From Methanobacterium sp. (GTDB lineage Archaea; Methanobacteriota; Methanobacteria; Methanobacteriales; Methanobacteriaceae), in assembly GCA_003151535.1 (NCBI GenBank), contig PLXT01000030.1, positions 57,600 through 90,979 of the forward strand: a DNA stretch of 33,380 nt, written 5' to 3'. Position numbers and translations under genes: made by a program. Shown here in pieces: positions 24,641-33,349 of the stretch; the stretch's first letter is position 1, and each line of letters opens with the position of its first letter. Under the pieces are notes generated by a model. That model did no database searches, had not been told where the DNA came from, and saw only the letters and a program-made list of their open reading frames with translations.

Positions 24641-25594
24641 TTAACATTCGTTCATATTTACAGGAGTCATTTTCTTCGCAGATTTCATGGCTGCAAGAAC
24701 AACCTTCAAGGCGTGAATTCCATCTTCCCCTGTAATTTTAGGTTCCTCATCATTTGTTACTGAAGATAAGAATGATTTAAGCTCTTCTTTAAGAGGTTCT
24801 TTGTGAGCTACTTCAACTTTCTGAGCATTTTTTCCATAGACCTCCACAGTCTGATCTATATAATCTAATGAAAGAATTCCTTCAACACCAGTAATTTCCA
24901 GTTGCCTTTTCTTGTAGGGAGTTAACCAGTTGGTTTCAAGAATGCCAACTACACCGTTTTCAAACTTCATCATTATCTCAGCATGATCTTCATATTCACA
25001 TTTTTCAAGACGACTACCCATATTAGCATAAACACGGGATGCAGGACTGTCTAAAAGATAGAACATGATATCTACCTCGTGTATAGCAAGATCAATTGTT
25101 ACACCTACATCTTTAATTCTAGGTGGAAATGGTCCAACCCTCTTGGCAGAGGCAGATACAGTTTCCCCAATCACTCCCTCTTCCATAAGACGTTTAGCCT
25201 CAACAACAGCAGGATTGAATCTTTCAACATGTCCTGTAGCTAATTTAACCCCAGCTTCATGGGCTGCATTAACCATATCTTTTGCTTCATCTAAAGTGAA
25301 TGCTATTGGTTTTTCAACCAAAACGTGTTTTCCTTGTTCAATTGCACCCATTACAACATCATAATGGTAGGTTGTGGGTACACAAACACTAACCACATCT
25401 ATCTCGGGCATCTTCAGTATGTTGTCATAATCAACAAATCCAACAGTGTTAAACTCTTTTGAAACTTCTGCCAGCGTTCCCCTCATAAGATCAGAAACAG
25501 CCATTAAATTAGCATTTTCAAGTTCAGAATAAACCCTTACATGGTTGTAACCCATAGCTCCGACACCGACTACACCAACATTAACCTTACTCAA
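24641..25594 (-). CDS. Gfo/Idh/MocA-family NAD(P)-dependent oxidoreductase
   Basis: 317 residues. The Rossmann fold is NVGVVGVGAMGYNHVRVY (GxGxMG), then VVSVCVPTTYHYDVVMGAIEQGKHVLVEKPIAFT with the catalytic-region EKP, and AIHEVDIMFYLL in the substrate domain. WlbA-like UDP-sugar 3-dehydrogenases are the nearest recognisable type, but the substrate is undecided. The start is TTG 25594: GGAGGA (25601-25606) lies six bases upstream and the codon overlaps the hemC stop (TTGA), indicating translational coupling. Its place between hemC and gfcR is not explained by tetrapyrrole chemistry. Confidence 0.88.
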   Translation of the reverse strand: MSKVNVGVVGVGAMGYNHVRVYSELENANLMAVSDLMRGTLAEVSKEFNTVGFVDYDNILKMPEIDVVSVCVPTTYHYDVVMGAIEQGKHVLVEKPIAFTLDEAKDMVNAAHEAGVKLATGHVERFNPAVVEAKRLMEEGVIGETVSASAKRVGPFPPRIKDVGVTIDLAIHEVDIMFYLLDSPASRVYANMGSRLEKCEYEDHAEIMMKFENGVVGILETNWLTPYKKRQLEITGVEGILSLDYIDQTVEVYGKNAQKVEVAHKEPLKEELKSFLSSVTNDEEPKITGEDGIHALKVVLAAMKSAKKMTPVNMNEC

Positions 25595-26472
25595 ATATAA
25601 TCCTCCATCATAAGTTTTGCAGCTTTCAAACCCAATTTACTGGCTTCATCTGCAGAACCTTCCACATTAACTCTTGAAAGTACTTTTCCTTCTTTATTAA
25701 GAAGTACAGCACCGAGTTTGAGTTTATTCTCGTTTATCCTTGCAGAAACACCCAGAGGCCACTGACAACCCACCCCTAACTCTTCAAGAACCCTTTTCTC
25801 TGCGGTAACTTCTTGAAAGGAAGAAATGTGATTCAACATCTCTAATATATTTCTTTTATCACTATCTTCTCTTGCAACAATTGCAATTGCTCCCTGCCCT
25901 GCAGCAGGTGTGAAATATTCAATTGAAAATCTTTTTTTTATATGTTCAGTTAGACCAAGTCTTTTTAAACCTGCCTCGGCCATTATTGTTGCATCGTAAT
26001 CTCCACTTAATACTTTATTTATTCTTGTATCTATATTTCCCCTTATTGTTTTTATATTAAAATCTTTTTCATGATAGTTACAGAAAGCTTCCCTTCTAAT
26101 GCTGCTGGTGCCTATTATTGCACCAGATGGTATTTCATCCCACTGATACCTAGAAACAAATACATCATTTGGAGATTCTCTTGGAGGTACAGCAACTATT
26201 TTAAGCTCACCTTCAAGTTCTGTAGGTAGATCTTTTAGACTATGTACAGCAAAATCCACATCCTCATTTAATACTGCATTATCAAGCTCCTTAGTAAATA
26301 TTCCTTTGGCATCAATGTTGTATAACTGGGAATCTTGGATGTTGTCCCCTGTAGTTTTGATAATTTCAATATCTATTTTTTCATCCGTTAATCTTGATAA
26401 TTCACTAATTATACCCTGTGTCTGAGCAGTTGCAAGACTGCTTCCCCTAGTGCCAACTTTCAAAAAAATCAT
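25591..26472 (-). CDS. hemC: Hydroxymethylbilane synthase (porphobilinogen deaminase) HemC
   Basis: 293 residues. It joins four porphobilinogens into hydroxymethylbilane, the precursor of siroheme, cobalamin and F430. Visible features: VGTRGSSLATAQT at the N-terminus, catalytic Asp81 in VHSLKDLPTE, GTSSIRREA, TIRGNIDTR, and Cys236 in ELGVGCQWPLGV, which carries the dipyrromethane cofactor. ATG 26472 has GGAG directly adjacent; TTG 26463 with better spacing is an alternative start, three residues shorter. First gene of a unit with the Gfo/Idh gene and gfcR. Confidence 0.96.
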   Translation of the reverse strand: MIFLKVGTRGSSLATAQTQGIISELSRLTDEKIDIEIIKTTGDNIQDSQLYNIDAKGIFTKELDNAVLNEDVDFAVHSLKDLPTELEGELKIVAVPPRESPNDVFVSRYQWDEIPSGAIIGTSSIRREAFCNYHEKDFNIKTIRGNIDTRINKVLSGDYDATIMAEAGLKRLGLTEHIKKRFSIEYFTPAAGQGAIAIVAREDSDKRNILEMLNHISSFQEVTAEKRVLEELGVGCQWPLGVSARINENKLKLGAVLLNKEGKVLSRVNVEGSADEASKLGLKAAKLMMEDYI

Positions 26473-26689
26473 CTCCAGTAAGAAAATTTCGGCTATCCCT
26501 AAATCATTTTATTAAATCGAATCCTATTACAATTACGTATATTAGATTAAAAGTTCTGAATTTTAGATTAAAAGTCTGTTGTATGATCTTAAATTTAAGT
26601 GATCTTAACCAACTTCATTTAAACTCCTAGTGAATGATTCTTGTATAATCTCTAATAAATGTTACCATGCAAAGTTCTGAATTCTCAAT

Positions 26690-28054
26690 TTACCTTTTTT
26701 TTAAATCTGAAAAGTTGGATCTATAAATAAGGAGTACATTTTTAAGGTTGTTATCAACAGCATTTTCCATTGCACCAGCTAAATCATTGGAGTAATTTGA
26801 ATTTCTTTTTAGAATATTCTTAACACTTGCTCCCAATTCATCTACAAGTATTAAAGGTATACCCCCATTTATTCTTTCTAAAACATCTGCAACTGATTCT
26901 TCATCTATTTCTTCACATGTAACTCCGTATTTACCACCAAATATCACCCCTACACGGTCCATATCTTTGGTCATCGATATAACCTTACTTATAGAAATAA
27001 CATTTAGTCCAGGATTTATTTCTTCTATAATACGAATTCCATCTTGCTTATTTATTGAAGTCCTGCCTTTTACACCCTTGAAATTATTCAAACCTTCCTT
27101 TATTTTTTGAATCGATACTCCAATTGTTAAAGATGCACATACAGCCGCAAGTATATTTGCGATATGTATAGGTGCAGGTGCAAATGTTGACACTTCAAAG
27201 GATTCATTGAGAATATAGTTATTAGATGTTTTGAAATCAACAATATCAATTTGAAAGTTAGTTTTATCAAACCCAAATTGTATTTGAGAGGCAGTCAAAT
27301 TTGCACGATTATTGCTATTTATTGAGTTTCCAAATGTATTTGTTTTATCATGAAATTCAGTGTATTTGGAATTGTAAGATTCAATTTCACATGCAACTGC
27401 CTTGCTTTTAAATATTTGTCGCTTAGCCTCACTTGCAGTTCTGGAATTATTTGCTATGGGATAATCTTCAACCAAATTAGTCAGTATACCCACATCAGCA
27501 AGTCCAGTACCCCCAAGAGATGTTTCAAATATACATATACCCTTTTCATGGCCCTCGGCAAGTTTCCATGCTTCAATTATACTTGCAGGAGTTATGCTAA
27601 TATCTCTCTTTAAAACCTTCCATTCACCATCTTCAAAAACCTCAACACCTAAGCTGCTTAAAACTAAGGGATTTAAATCTTTAAATATCTCTTTTAACAT
27701 CCATACAATGCTTGTTTTTCCCTTAACCCCTGTAACTTCAATTACGGGAATATCTATCCTATCATTTAGTAAAAATGCAACAGCTTCATGATGCGTCAAA
27801 GTGACATCATGATCAAGTTTACAGTGAACAGGTGCCACTATCATTAAATCTGATTCAACTATTTGATTTTTGTATATTTTAATGTCATCTAAATTTTCAA
27901 GGAATGTTAAACCTTTATTTTTGAGTTCTTCAACTTTTAAAGGATCCAGAGATTTATAAATATCCAATGCTAACACTTCAATATCTGGTATTTTCATAAA
28001 TTCAGATGATATTAATAATCCCCCATGAGTCATATCGACTACTAAAACCTTCAT
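26690..28054 (-). CDS. cfbE: Coenzyme F430 synthase CfbE (Mur-ligase-like)
   Basis: 454 residues. A Mur-ligase P-loop VTGVKGKTSIVWML (Gly109-Thr114) follows an unusual ~100-residue N-terminal domain (MKVLVVDMTHGGLLISSEF, then APVHCKLDHDVTLTHHEAVAFLL). The rest has ETSLGGTGLADVGILTN, PAPIHIANILAAVCASLTIGVSIQKIKEGLNNFKGVKGR, and the C-terminal Rossmann-like domain. Methanogens have no murein; this methanogen-specific branch is CfbE, which uses ATP in the last step of F430 assembly (closing the cyclohexanone ring of the seco-acid). It starts four bases after the NAD kinase stop, so it is cotranscribed. Assignment by family recall, not a search. Confidence 0.85.
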   Translation of the reverse strand: MKVLVVDMTHGGLLISSEFMKIPDIEVLALDIYKSLDPLKVEELKNKGLTFLENLDDIKIYKNQIVESDLMIVAPVHCKLDHDVTLTHHEAVAFLLNDRIDIPVIEVTGVKGKTSIVWMLKEIFKDLNPLVLSSLGVEVFEDGEWKVLKRDISITPASIIEAWKLAEGHEKGICIFETSLGGTGLADVGILTNLVEDYPIANNSRTASEAKRQIFKSKAVACEIESYNSKYTEFHDKTNTFGNSINSNNRANLTASQIQFGFDKTNFQIDIVDFKTSNNYILNESFEVSTFAPAPIHIANILAAVCASLTIGVSIQKIKEGLNNFKGVKGRTSINKQDGIRIIEEINPGLNVISISKVISMTKDMDRVGVIFGGKYGVTCEEIDEESVADVLERINGGIPLILVDELGASVKNILKRNSNYSNDLAGAMENAVDNNLKNVLLIYRSNFSDLKKR

Positions 28055-28058
28055 GGAT

Positions 28059-28889
28059 TTATACGTCCCCTTGAAGTTTTTCCCTAACCCTTCTGTAAAA
28101 GTTTTTGCTTAATCTTACAAAATAGGCATAATTTTCAGCTTTTTTAAAAATAAATTCATCCATGTAGTTAATTTCCTCTTCAAATTGACCATCTATAACC
28201 GCTACAGCCTTTTTACCTTCACGTAGGAATTTTACTTTGATAACACTATCATTCGGTACAACAGTAGGCCTTGCACCTAACTTAAATGGGCATATTGGGA
28301 CTATTATGAAAGCACCAACTCTAGGATCAACTATAGGGCCTCCTGCAGACATTGAATATGCTGTAGACCCACTAGGAGTTGCTATTATAAGACCATCAGC
28401 CCGAAGTTCTTCCACTACTTCATCATCCACACTTATTTCAATATGGAGCATTTTAGCAGGTTTTTGGGTCATTATAACTACTTCGTTTAGAGCTTTGTGA
28501 AGTTCCTTGTTGTGCCATACCCTAAGTTGTGTACGCTTGTCAACAAAATATTTACCGGCTAAAACTTGTTCCAATGCTGTGAAAGTCTCTGCAGGATCTA
28601 TCTCAGTTAAAAAACCTACAGCACCCATGTTAATCCCAAATAAAGGAATTTTTTTCTGGTTAATAATTCCCTGTGTTCTGAGTACTGTACCATCACCACC
28701 AACCGCAACTACCATATCAACATCCATATCTTCAAGATCAGAAGCAATATCGTGGTATTTGTTAAGTTTAGATGCGAGATTTGTATCAATCAGAGTATCA
28801 ACGTCTTTTTCGATAAGAAATTCAACAATTTTACCTGCTAGTTCAACTGATTTGTCGATATCGAAACGTGCAACAACCCCTATGCGCAT
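28059..28889 (-). CDS. nadK: NAD kinase
   Basis: 276 residues from ATG 28889, preferred over ATG 28892 because GGAGG then has a six-base spacing. Signatures: AVGGDGTVLRT (GGDGT 64-68), GINMGAVGFLTE, ALNEVVI and ATPSGSTAYSMSAGGPIVDP. It phosphorylates NAD to NADP. The start overlaps the stop of the IMPase/FBPase gene (TGATG), so the two are coupled. In some methanogens NAD kinase and this phosphatase are fused; here they are separate adjacent genes. Confidence 0.95.
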   Translation of the reverse strand: MRIGVVARFDIDKSVELAGKIVEFLIEKDVDTLIDTNLASKLNKYHDIASDLEDMDVDMVVAVGGDGTVLRTQGIINQKKIPLFGINMGAVGFLTEIDPAETFTALEQVLAGKYFVDKRTQLRVWHNKELHKALNEVVIMTQKPAKMLHIEISVDDEVVEELRADGLIIATPSGSTAYSMSAGGPIVDPRVGAFIIVPICPFKLGARPTVVPNDSVIKVKFLREGKKAVAVIDGQFEEEINYMDEFIFKKAENYAYFVRLSKNFYRRVREKLQGDV

Positions 28890-29743
28890 CATATGCCTCC
28901 AAAAATTTCTATTAATCCCTTATGAAAATCTTTATTACATGAAGCAATTATAGAAGTTCTATCCAGAACATTCAATCCACTTTTTAGTGATTTGCATCTT
29001 TCATCAGTTACAATACCCCTAGATTCTTCTATTATTAATTTTGCAGCAGAAATATCAACGATTCTTAAATTACCTCTAACATCTAAAAAGGCATCATAAG
29101 TTCCATCTGCAACATAACAAAGTTCTATTGCTACAGATCCAAGAATTCGCATGCTACTCACAGTTTTACAAAGTCTGTCAATCTTGGACATATCAGCTCT
29201 GTATATATAGGCCCCTATAGAAGAACCAGATACATCTTTTCGGGAAGATGGTCTGATTAGTTGCCCGTTAAGCCTTGCTCCCATATCCTTTTGAGCAGTG
29301 TAAATGTCCTCGGTTGCAAAGTTTTTCACAAAACCAATTTCAATGTCACCTATTGTTAATTTATGCAAATCCTTTAAACTATTCAATAACCCTTTAGGAT
29401 CAGCAACTGCTATGGATATCCCATATGCCGGTATATTCTTAAGAGCATTTCTTGTGCCATCTAAAGGATCCACAACAAATACTGCTTCTGAAGGACCATT
29501 ACCTATTTTTAGTTCACCAATTTCTTCACTTATTAGAGTAACTGGTCTTTCAGTTTCTTCTAAAATTTCTACTACCTTCTCTTCAGCTACAAGGTCAATG
29601 TACTTAGTAGGAGTACCATCAGCACCCATTTTAATTACTTTTCCCCCTTCATCTGTACCAACAAGGGGTTTAATGACTTCCTGAGCTTCTCCCAATATGG
29701 TGTTTGAAATATTACTCCAAAATTTGGTGTCTTTTTTGTTCAT
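28889..29743 (-). CDS. Bifunctional inositol monophosphatase / fructose-1,6-bisphosphatase
   Basis: 284 residues from ATG 29743 (AGGAG six bases upstream; TTG 29749 is the longer alternative). The Mg2+-dependent phosphatase family is shown by ISEEIGE (Glu73/Glu74) and VVDPLDGTRNALKNIPAYGISIAVAD (Asp92, Asp95), with VDISAAKLIIEESRGIVTD in the second half. Archaeal members such as MTH871 hydrolyse both inositol-1-phosphate and fructose-1,6-bisphosphate, serving inositol lipid/osmolyte synthesis and gluconeogenesis. It is upstream of NAD kinase and 36 bp after pdaD. Confidence 0.9.
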   Translation of the reverse strand: MNKKDTKFWSNISNTILGEAQEVIKPLVGTDEGGKVIKMGADGTPTKYIDLVAEEKVVEILEETERPVTLISEEIGELKIGNGPSEAVFVVDPLDGTRNALKNIPAYGISIAVADPKGLLNSLKDLHKLTIGDIEIGFVKNFATEDIYTAQKDMGARLNGQLIRPSSRKDVSGSSIGAYIYRADMSKIDRLCKTVSSMRILGSVAIELCYVADGTYDAFLDVRGNLRIVDISAAKLIIEESRGIVTDERCKSLKSGLNVLDRTSIIASCNKDFHKGLIEIFGGI

Positions 29744-29779
29744 ATACAACTCCTAAATTTGCGATAGGTTAATTTATTT

Positions 29780-30223
29780 CTAACCAATATATACAACTGA
29801 TGCCACTACAGCACCCTCTTTTTTAACTATATGGCTTTCATCTGCTATCTTTATTTCGTTAATATTGAGCCCCCTCACATCCATCATATATCTTACCATG
29901 GATTCTGCTTCATTCTTTACATCTTCGGGATCCCGGTTGATTCCTGTGTTCTCCACAACACAACCAAAATAATCCGAAGTCGCAAGGGCTACGGCAGCAG
30001 ATATTAAATCTCCTCCAACATCAGATGACGTGTATGCCAAAACACAATTTACCATATCACCAGGAAGAAATTTCGGGACGGGAACCACCTCCGTACCCTC
30101 AGGTAAAATGCTTGAAACCTTTATAAGATTAATATCACCAATGTTTGCATCTAATAATGCATTATCAAATGCATTAAGCTTTGTAGGACCTTCAGCCCTT
30201 CCAGAAGTTATTGAAACTTTCAT
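29780..30223 (-). CDS. pdaD: Pyruvoyl-dependent arginine decarboxylase
   Basis: 147 residues from ATG 30223 (GTGA-type ribosome site five bases upstream; GTG 30232 is the alternative). The proenzyme cleaves itself between Ser37 and Ser38 in INLIKVSSILPEG, the second Ser becoming the pyruvoyl group. Other family motifs: PGDMVNCVLAYTSSDVGGDLISAAVALA and CVVENTG with the catalytic-region Glu. It converts arginine to agmatine, the first step of archaeal polyamine synthesis. It diverges from aIF5A and, beyond it, agmatinase. Confidence 0.95.
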   Translation of the reverse strand: MKVSITSGRAEGPTKLNAFDNALLDANIGDINLIKVSSILPEGTEVVPVPKFLPGDMVNCVLAYTSSDVGGDLISAAVALATSDYFGCVVENTGINRDPEDVKNEAESMVRYMMDVRGLNINEIKIADESHIVKKEGAVVASVVYIG

Positions 30224-30404
30224 TTGTATCACTAAAATTTAAATAATGGTAAAAATAACATATTCATATCCTAATATTAATAGAGGGTTATCTATAAAAG
30301 TTTACATATCTAAACATAAGATAATGATACTATACATACTAATTACATAATATAGTAAAGATAATAAATGGAATTGAATATGAATTTTGTTGATCTCTTT
30401 TAGA

Positions 30405-30425
30405 TTTTATAAAGATTCAGAATCT
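30405..30425 (+). promoter_or_regulatory. Probable aIF5A promoter with a small dyad
   Basis: TTTTATAA (30405-30412) is a TATA box; a perfect palindrome AGATTCAGAATCT (30413-30425) follows immediately, before the expected start near 30433. The resulting ~40-base leader contains GGAGGT ahead of ATG 30472. The dyad could be an operator, with no known regulator. Confidence 0.4.
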
Positions 30426-30471
30426 CTTTAATGGTTTATTGAGAATCAAGTGGATATATTGGAGGTAAAAA

Positions 30472-30864
30472 ATGTCAAAGAAGGTAGTAGAAGTTAAAAC
30501 CTTAAAAGTAGGTAAATATGTAATAATTGATGGTGAAGCATCAAAAATCACTAGCATTCAAACATCATCACCGGGAAAGCATGGAGCTGCAAAGGCAAGA
30601 GTTGAAGCTATGGGTATATTCGATAATCAAAAAAGAGGTTTTGTTAAACCAGTTGACTCTAAGTGTGATGTTCCAATGATCGACAAACGTTTAGGACAAG
30701 TTCTGGCCTTGATGGGTGACGATGTTCAATTAATGGATCTTGAAACCTATGAAACTTTCGAAATTCCAGTACCGGATGAACTCAAAGGTAAGCTTAATGA
30801 AGGCTCTGAAGTAGATTTCATCATGGCAATGGGTAAAAAGAAAGTAATGAGGATAAAAAATTAA
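30472..30864 (+). CDS. eif5A: Translation factor aIF5A (hypusine-containing)
   Basis: 130 residues: SH3-like N-terminal domain with the modification loop TSSPGKHGAAKARVEA, the modified lysine being Lys36, and a C-terminal OB domain. It relieves ribosome stalling and needs (deoxy)hypusine made from a polyamine. GGAGGT precedes ATG 30472. The neighbours pdaD and speB make and use agmatine, fitting a modification-linked cluster. A 9-bp stem (30867-30889) follows the stop, before speB. Confidence 0.97.
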   Translation: MSKKVVEVKTLKVGKYVIIDGEASKITSIQTSSPGKHGAAKARVEAMGIFDNQKRGFVKPVDSKCDVPMIDKRLGQVLALMGDDVQLMDLETYETFEIPVPDELKGKLNEGSEVDFIMAMGKKKVMRIKN

Positions 30865-30866
30865 GT

Positions 30867-30889
30867 GAATTGTGGTAAACCCATAATTC
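30867..30889 (+). other. Hairpin between aIF5A and speB
   Basis: GAATTGTGG pairs with CCATAATTC (one G-U pair) around a 5-base loop, two bases after the aIF5A stop. No T-run follows, so it may mark an mRNA end or processing point rather than a terminator. Confidence 0.35.
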
Positions 30890-30953
30890 CATAACTAATC
30901 CTTAAATAAAATTTATAATTTCATATTTAAATAATAAGTTAGTCGAGAATAAA

Positions 30954-31850
30954 ATGCTTTTTTACACAGAAAATGTTTTGAAATTCGCATTTTCAATTGA
31001 AACATCAAATATTGATGTTGAATCATCTAATCATGATGATAAAAAAAGATTCAGTATTCTAGGGGTGCCATTTGATGGTACAACGAGCTACATGCCGGGT
31101 GCACGTTTTGGGCCCAGATCTGTAAGGGAAGCATCATACAATTTCGAGAGATACAATCTAATTTTAGATAAAAATATAAATACCAAAATTTACGACTTTG
31201 GAGACCTTGAAGTTGTTCCTGGAAACTTCAAAAAAACTTGTTCAAATCTAAAAACAACCATATCTGAAATTCTAGATTTGGGACTTATTCCCTTAACTAT
31301 AGGGGGAGATCACAGCATTAGCTATTGCGTGCTGAAAGCTATAGATGAAAATGATGAATTGAATTTTCAAAACATCACCATTATACATTTTGATGCACAT
31401 ATGGACCTTCGAAATCGATATATGGATGAAAAATATTCTCATGCAACTGTGATGCACAGAATATTCGATATGAATCCTAAGGAAATTATCCAAATTGGTG
31501 TGAGATCCTCTTCAGAAGAGGAAGCAATATTTGCTCGTGAAAACAATTTAAAGGTTTATACTTCATGCGATGTCGATGAAAATTTAGAAGAAATAATTAA
31601 ATTTTTACAAAAAATTGAAGGACCAATTTATGTGACCTTTGATATTGATGTCTTGGATCCTGCTTTTGCACCATCAGTTGGTACTCCATCACCTTGCGGT
31701 CTGAACCCTAAACAGACAGAAAAATTAATATATAGTCTTAAAAATAAAAAAATTGTTGGTTTTGATTTGGTAGAGGTATCTTCAAATAAAATTGGGGACA
31801 TCACTTCGATACATGCTGCCAAGACTATTTATGATGTTTTGAGTCTTTGA
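30954..31850 (+). CDS. speB: Agmatinase SpeB (arginase/ureohydrolase family)
   Basis: 298 residues. Mn2+-binding motifs of the ureohydrolase family are complete: GGDHSIS, HFDAHMDLR with a following HATVMHR, and TFDIDVLDPAFAPSVGTPSP. The N-terminus has GVPFDGTTSYMPGARFGPRSVREAS. It hydrolyses agmatine to putrescine and urea. In some archaea an agmatinase homologue next to aIF5A is thought to act on agmatine-linked deoxyhypusine; that possibility applies here too (inference). It follows aIF5A after ~90 bp with a TATA-like TTTATAAT (30912-30919), so it may have its own promoter. Confidence 0.93.
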   Translation: MLFYTENVLKFAFSIETSNIDVESSNHDDKKRFSILGVPFDGTTSYMPGARFGPRSVREASYNFERYNLILDKNINTKIYDFGDLEVVPGNFKKTCSNLKTTISEILDLGLIPLTIGGDHSISYCVLKAIDENDELNFQNITIIHFDAHMDLRNRYMDEKYSHATVMHRIFDMNPKEIIQIGVRSSSEEEAIFARENNLKVYTSCDVDENLEEIIKFLQKIEGPIYVTFDIDVLDPAFAPSVGTPSPCGLNPKQTEKLIYSLKNKKIVGFDLVEVSSNKIGDITSIHAAKTIYDVLSL

Positions 31851-32067
31851 TGGATATAAACCTAAATATTATAAATTTTTTATAATCTTAATTTACTATT
31901 TTTAAATATTTTGTAACCGAATATTATAAGATACAGAAATTTTTATAGTGGAATGAAAATACTTTAATTATTACTAATTATTTTCAACTAATCAGTTTAA
32001 ATAATTTATAGAAAGAAACTGAACTAAATATCTTCATGATTTGATTTAAAAATTAAAGGTGGATAAA

Positions 32068-33288
32068 ATGTACAAACGAGAAGTAAAGCTTTCTGGCCAT
32101 ATAATAGACTCTTTAATACTTCCAAATACTCTTGATCTTATAATGGATATGGGAGGAGATTTTAAGATACTTGAATTTGAAGTGGGTAAGCTAAAGGTAG
32201 ATATAAGTCATGCCCGGATCCAAGTTGAAGCGCCTAACAAAGTACTCCTTGGAGAGATATTAGATGAACTTTCAGAAATTGGAGCACTCGTAATTGAAAT
32301 TAAAGATGTTAAACTATTAAAATCTGAAAACGATAAGACGTTACCAGCTGATTTTTATTCAACTACTCACCATCCAACTCAAATACGCTACAATGGAGAA
32401 TGGGTAGTTGTTGAAAACATTGAAATGGATTGCATGATTGTTGTTGATACTGAAAATGATCGGGCTTTCTGTGAACCTATAGGCAGAATCAAAAAGGGAG
32501 ACTTTATTGTCGTTGGTAGGGAAGGCATACAAGTTCTACCACCTGAACGTCCAAGAGGTAAACAAGGTGTTTTTGAGTTCATGTCCAGCGAAGCATCCTC
32601 TGAAAAACCAATTAAATCAATTATAAAAAATATAGCATCTGAAATAAAGGAAGTTAAAAAAAGAGGCGGAAAAATTGCTATTGTTTCAGGTCCTGCAGTT
32701 GTTCATACTGGGTCAGGATCAATATTAGCCAATATGATTAAAGAAGGGTATATAGACCTTATATTTGCTGGAAACGCACTTGCAACTCATGATATAGAAA
32801 GTGCACTCTATGGAACTTCATTAGGTATGGATGTAATAACAGGAGAAGCCGTTACAAGGGGTCACAGGAATCATATATATGCTATAAACGAGATTAACAA
32901 AGCAGGATCCATAAAATGTGCCGTTGAAAATGGATTATTAAATAAGGGAATAATGTACGAATGTGTTAAAAACAACGTTCCATTTGTACTGGCAGGTTCA
33001 ATAAGAGATGACGGACCACTTCCAGATGTAATCACCGATGTTATAGAAGCTCAAGATGAAATGAGGAAACATGTACACGGTGTAGATATGGTTATAATGA
33101 TTTCTACCATGCTCCACTCAATTGCAACTGGAAACATGTTACCATCACATGTGAAAAGTATATGCGTAGATATAAACCCTGCAACAGTTACCAAACTTAG
33201 TGACAGGGGCAGTGCTCAAGTTGTTGGAATTGTGACAGATGTAGGAACATTTTTACCCGTACTATATAATGAACTTAAATCAGATTAA
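32068..33288 (+). CDS. Probable ornithine cyclodeaminase (archaeal TIGR00300/LOR-SDH-like)
   Basis: 406 residues from ATG 32068, set by AAGGTGGAT six bases upstream; GTG 32059 is in frame but lies within that site. The N-terminal half (YKREVKLSGHIIDSLILPNTLDLIMDMGGDFKILEFEVG) and the C-terminal Rossmann-like part (KIAIVSGPAVVHTGSGSILANMIKEGYIDLIFAGNALATHDIES...HRNHIYAINEI) match the archaeal family formerly called TIGR00300 or LOR/SDH bifunctional. Methanococcal members were reported as ornithine cyclodeaminases making proline from ornithine. The enzyme lacks similarity to bacterial mu-crystallin-type OCD. Function by family recall. Confidence 0.78.
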   Translation: MYKREVKLSGHIIDSLILPNTLDLIMDMGGDFKILEFEVGKLKVDISHARIQVEAPNKVLLGEILDELSEIGALVIEIKDVKLLKSENDKTLPADFYSTTHHPTQIRYNGEWVVVENIEMDCMIVVDTENDRAFCEPIGRIKKGDFIVVGREGIQVLPPERPRGKQGVFEFMSSEASSEKPIKSIIKNIASEIKEVKKRGGKIAIVSGPAVVHTGSGSILANMIKEGYIDLIFAGNALATHDIESALYGTSLGMDVITGEAVTRGHRNHIYAINEINKAGSIKCAVENGLLNKGIMYECVKNNVPFVLAGSIRDDGPLPDVITDVIEAQDEMRKHVHGVDMVIMISTMLHSIATGNMLPSHVKSICVDINPATVTKLSDRGSAQVVGIVTDVGTFLPVLYNELKSD

Positions 33289-33349
33289 TCCTAATTATTC
33301 TGTTTAATTAATTTCTATTCTTTTTATTACCTTAATCAGATATTATAAT

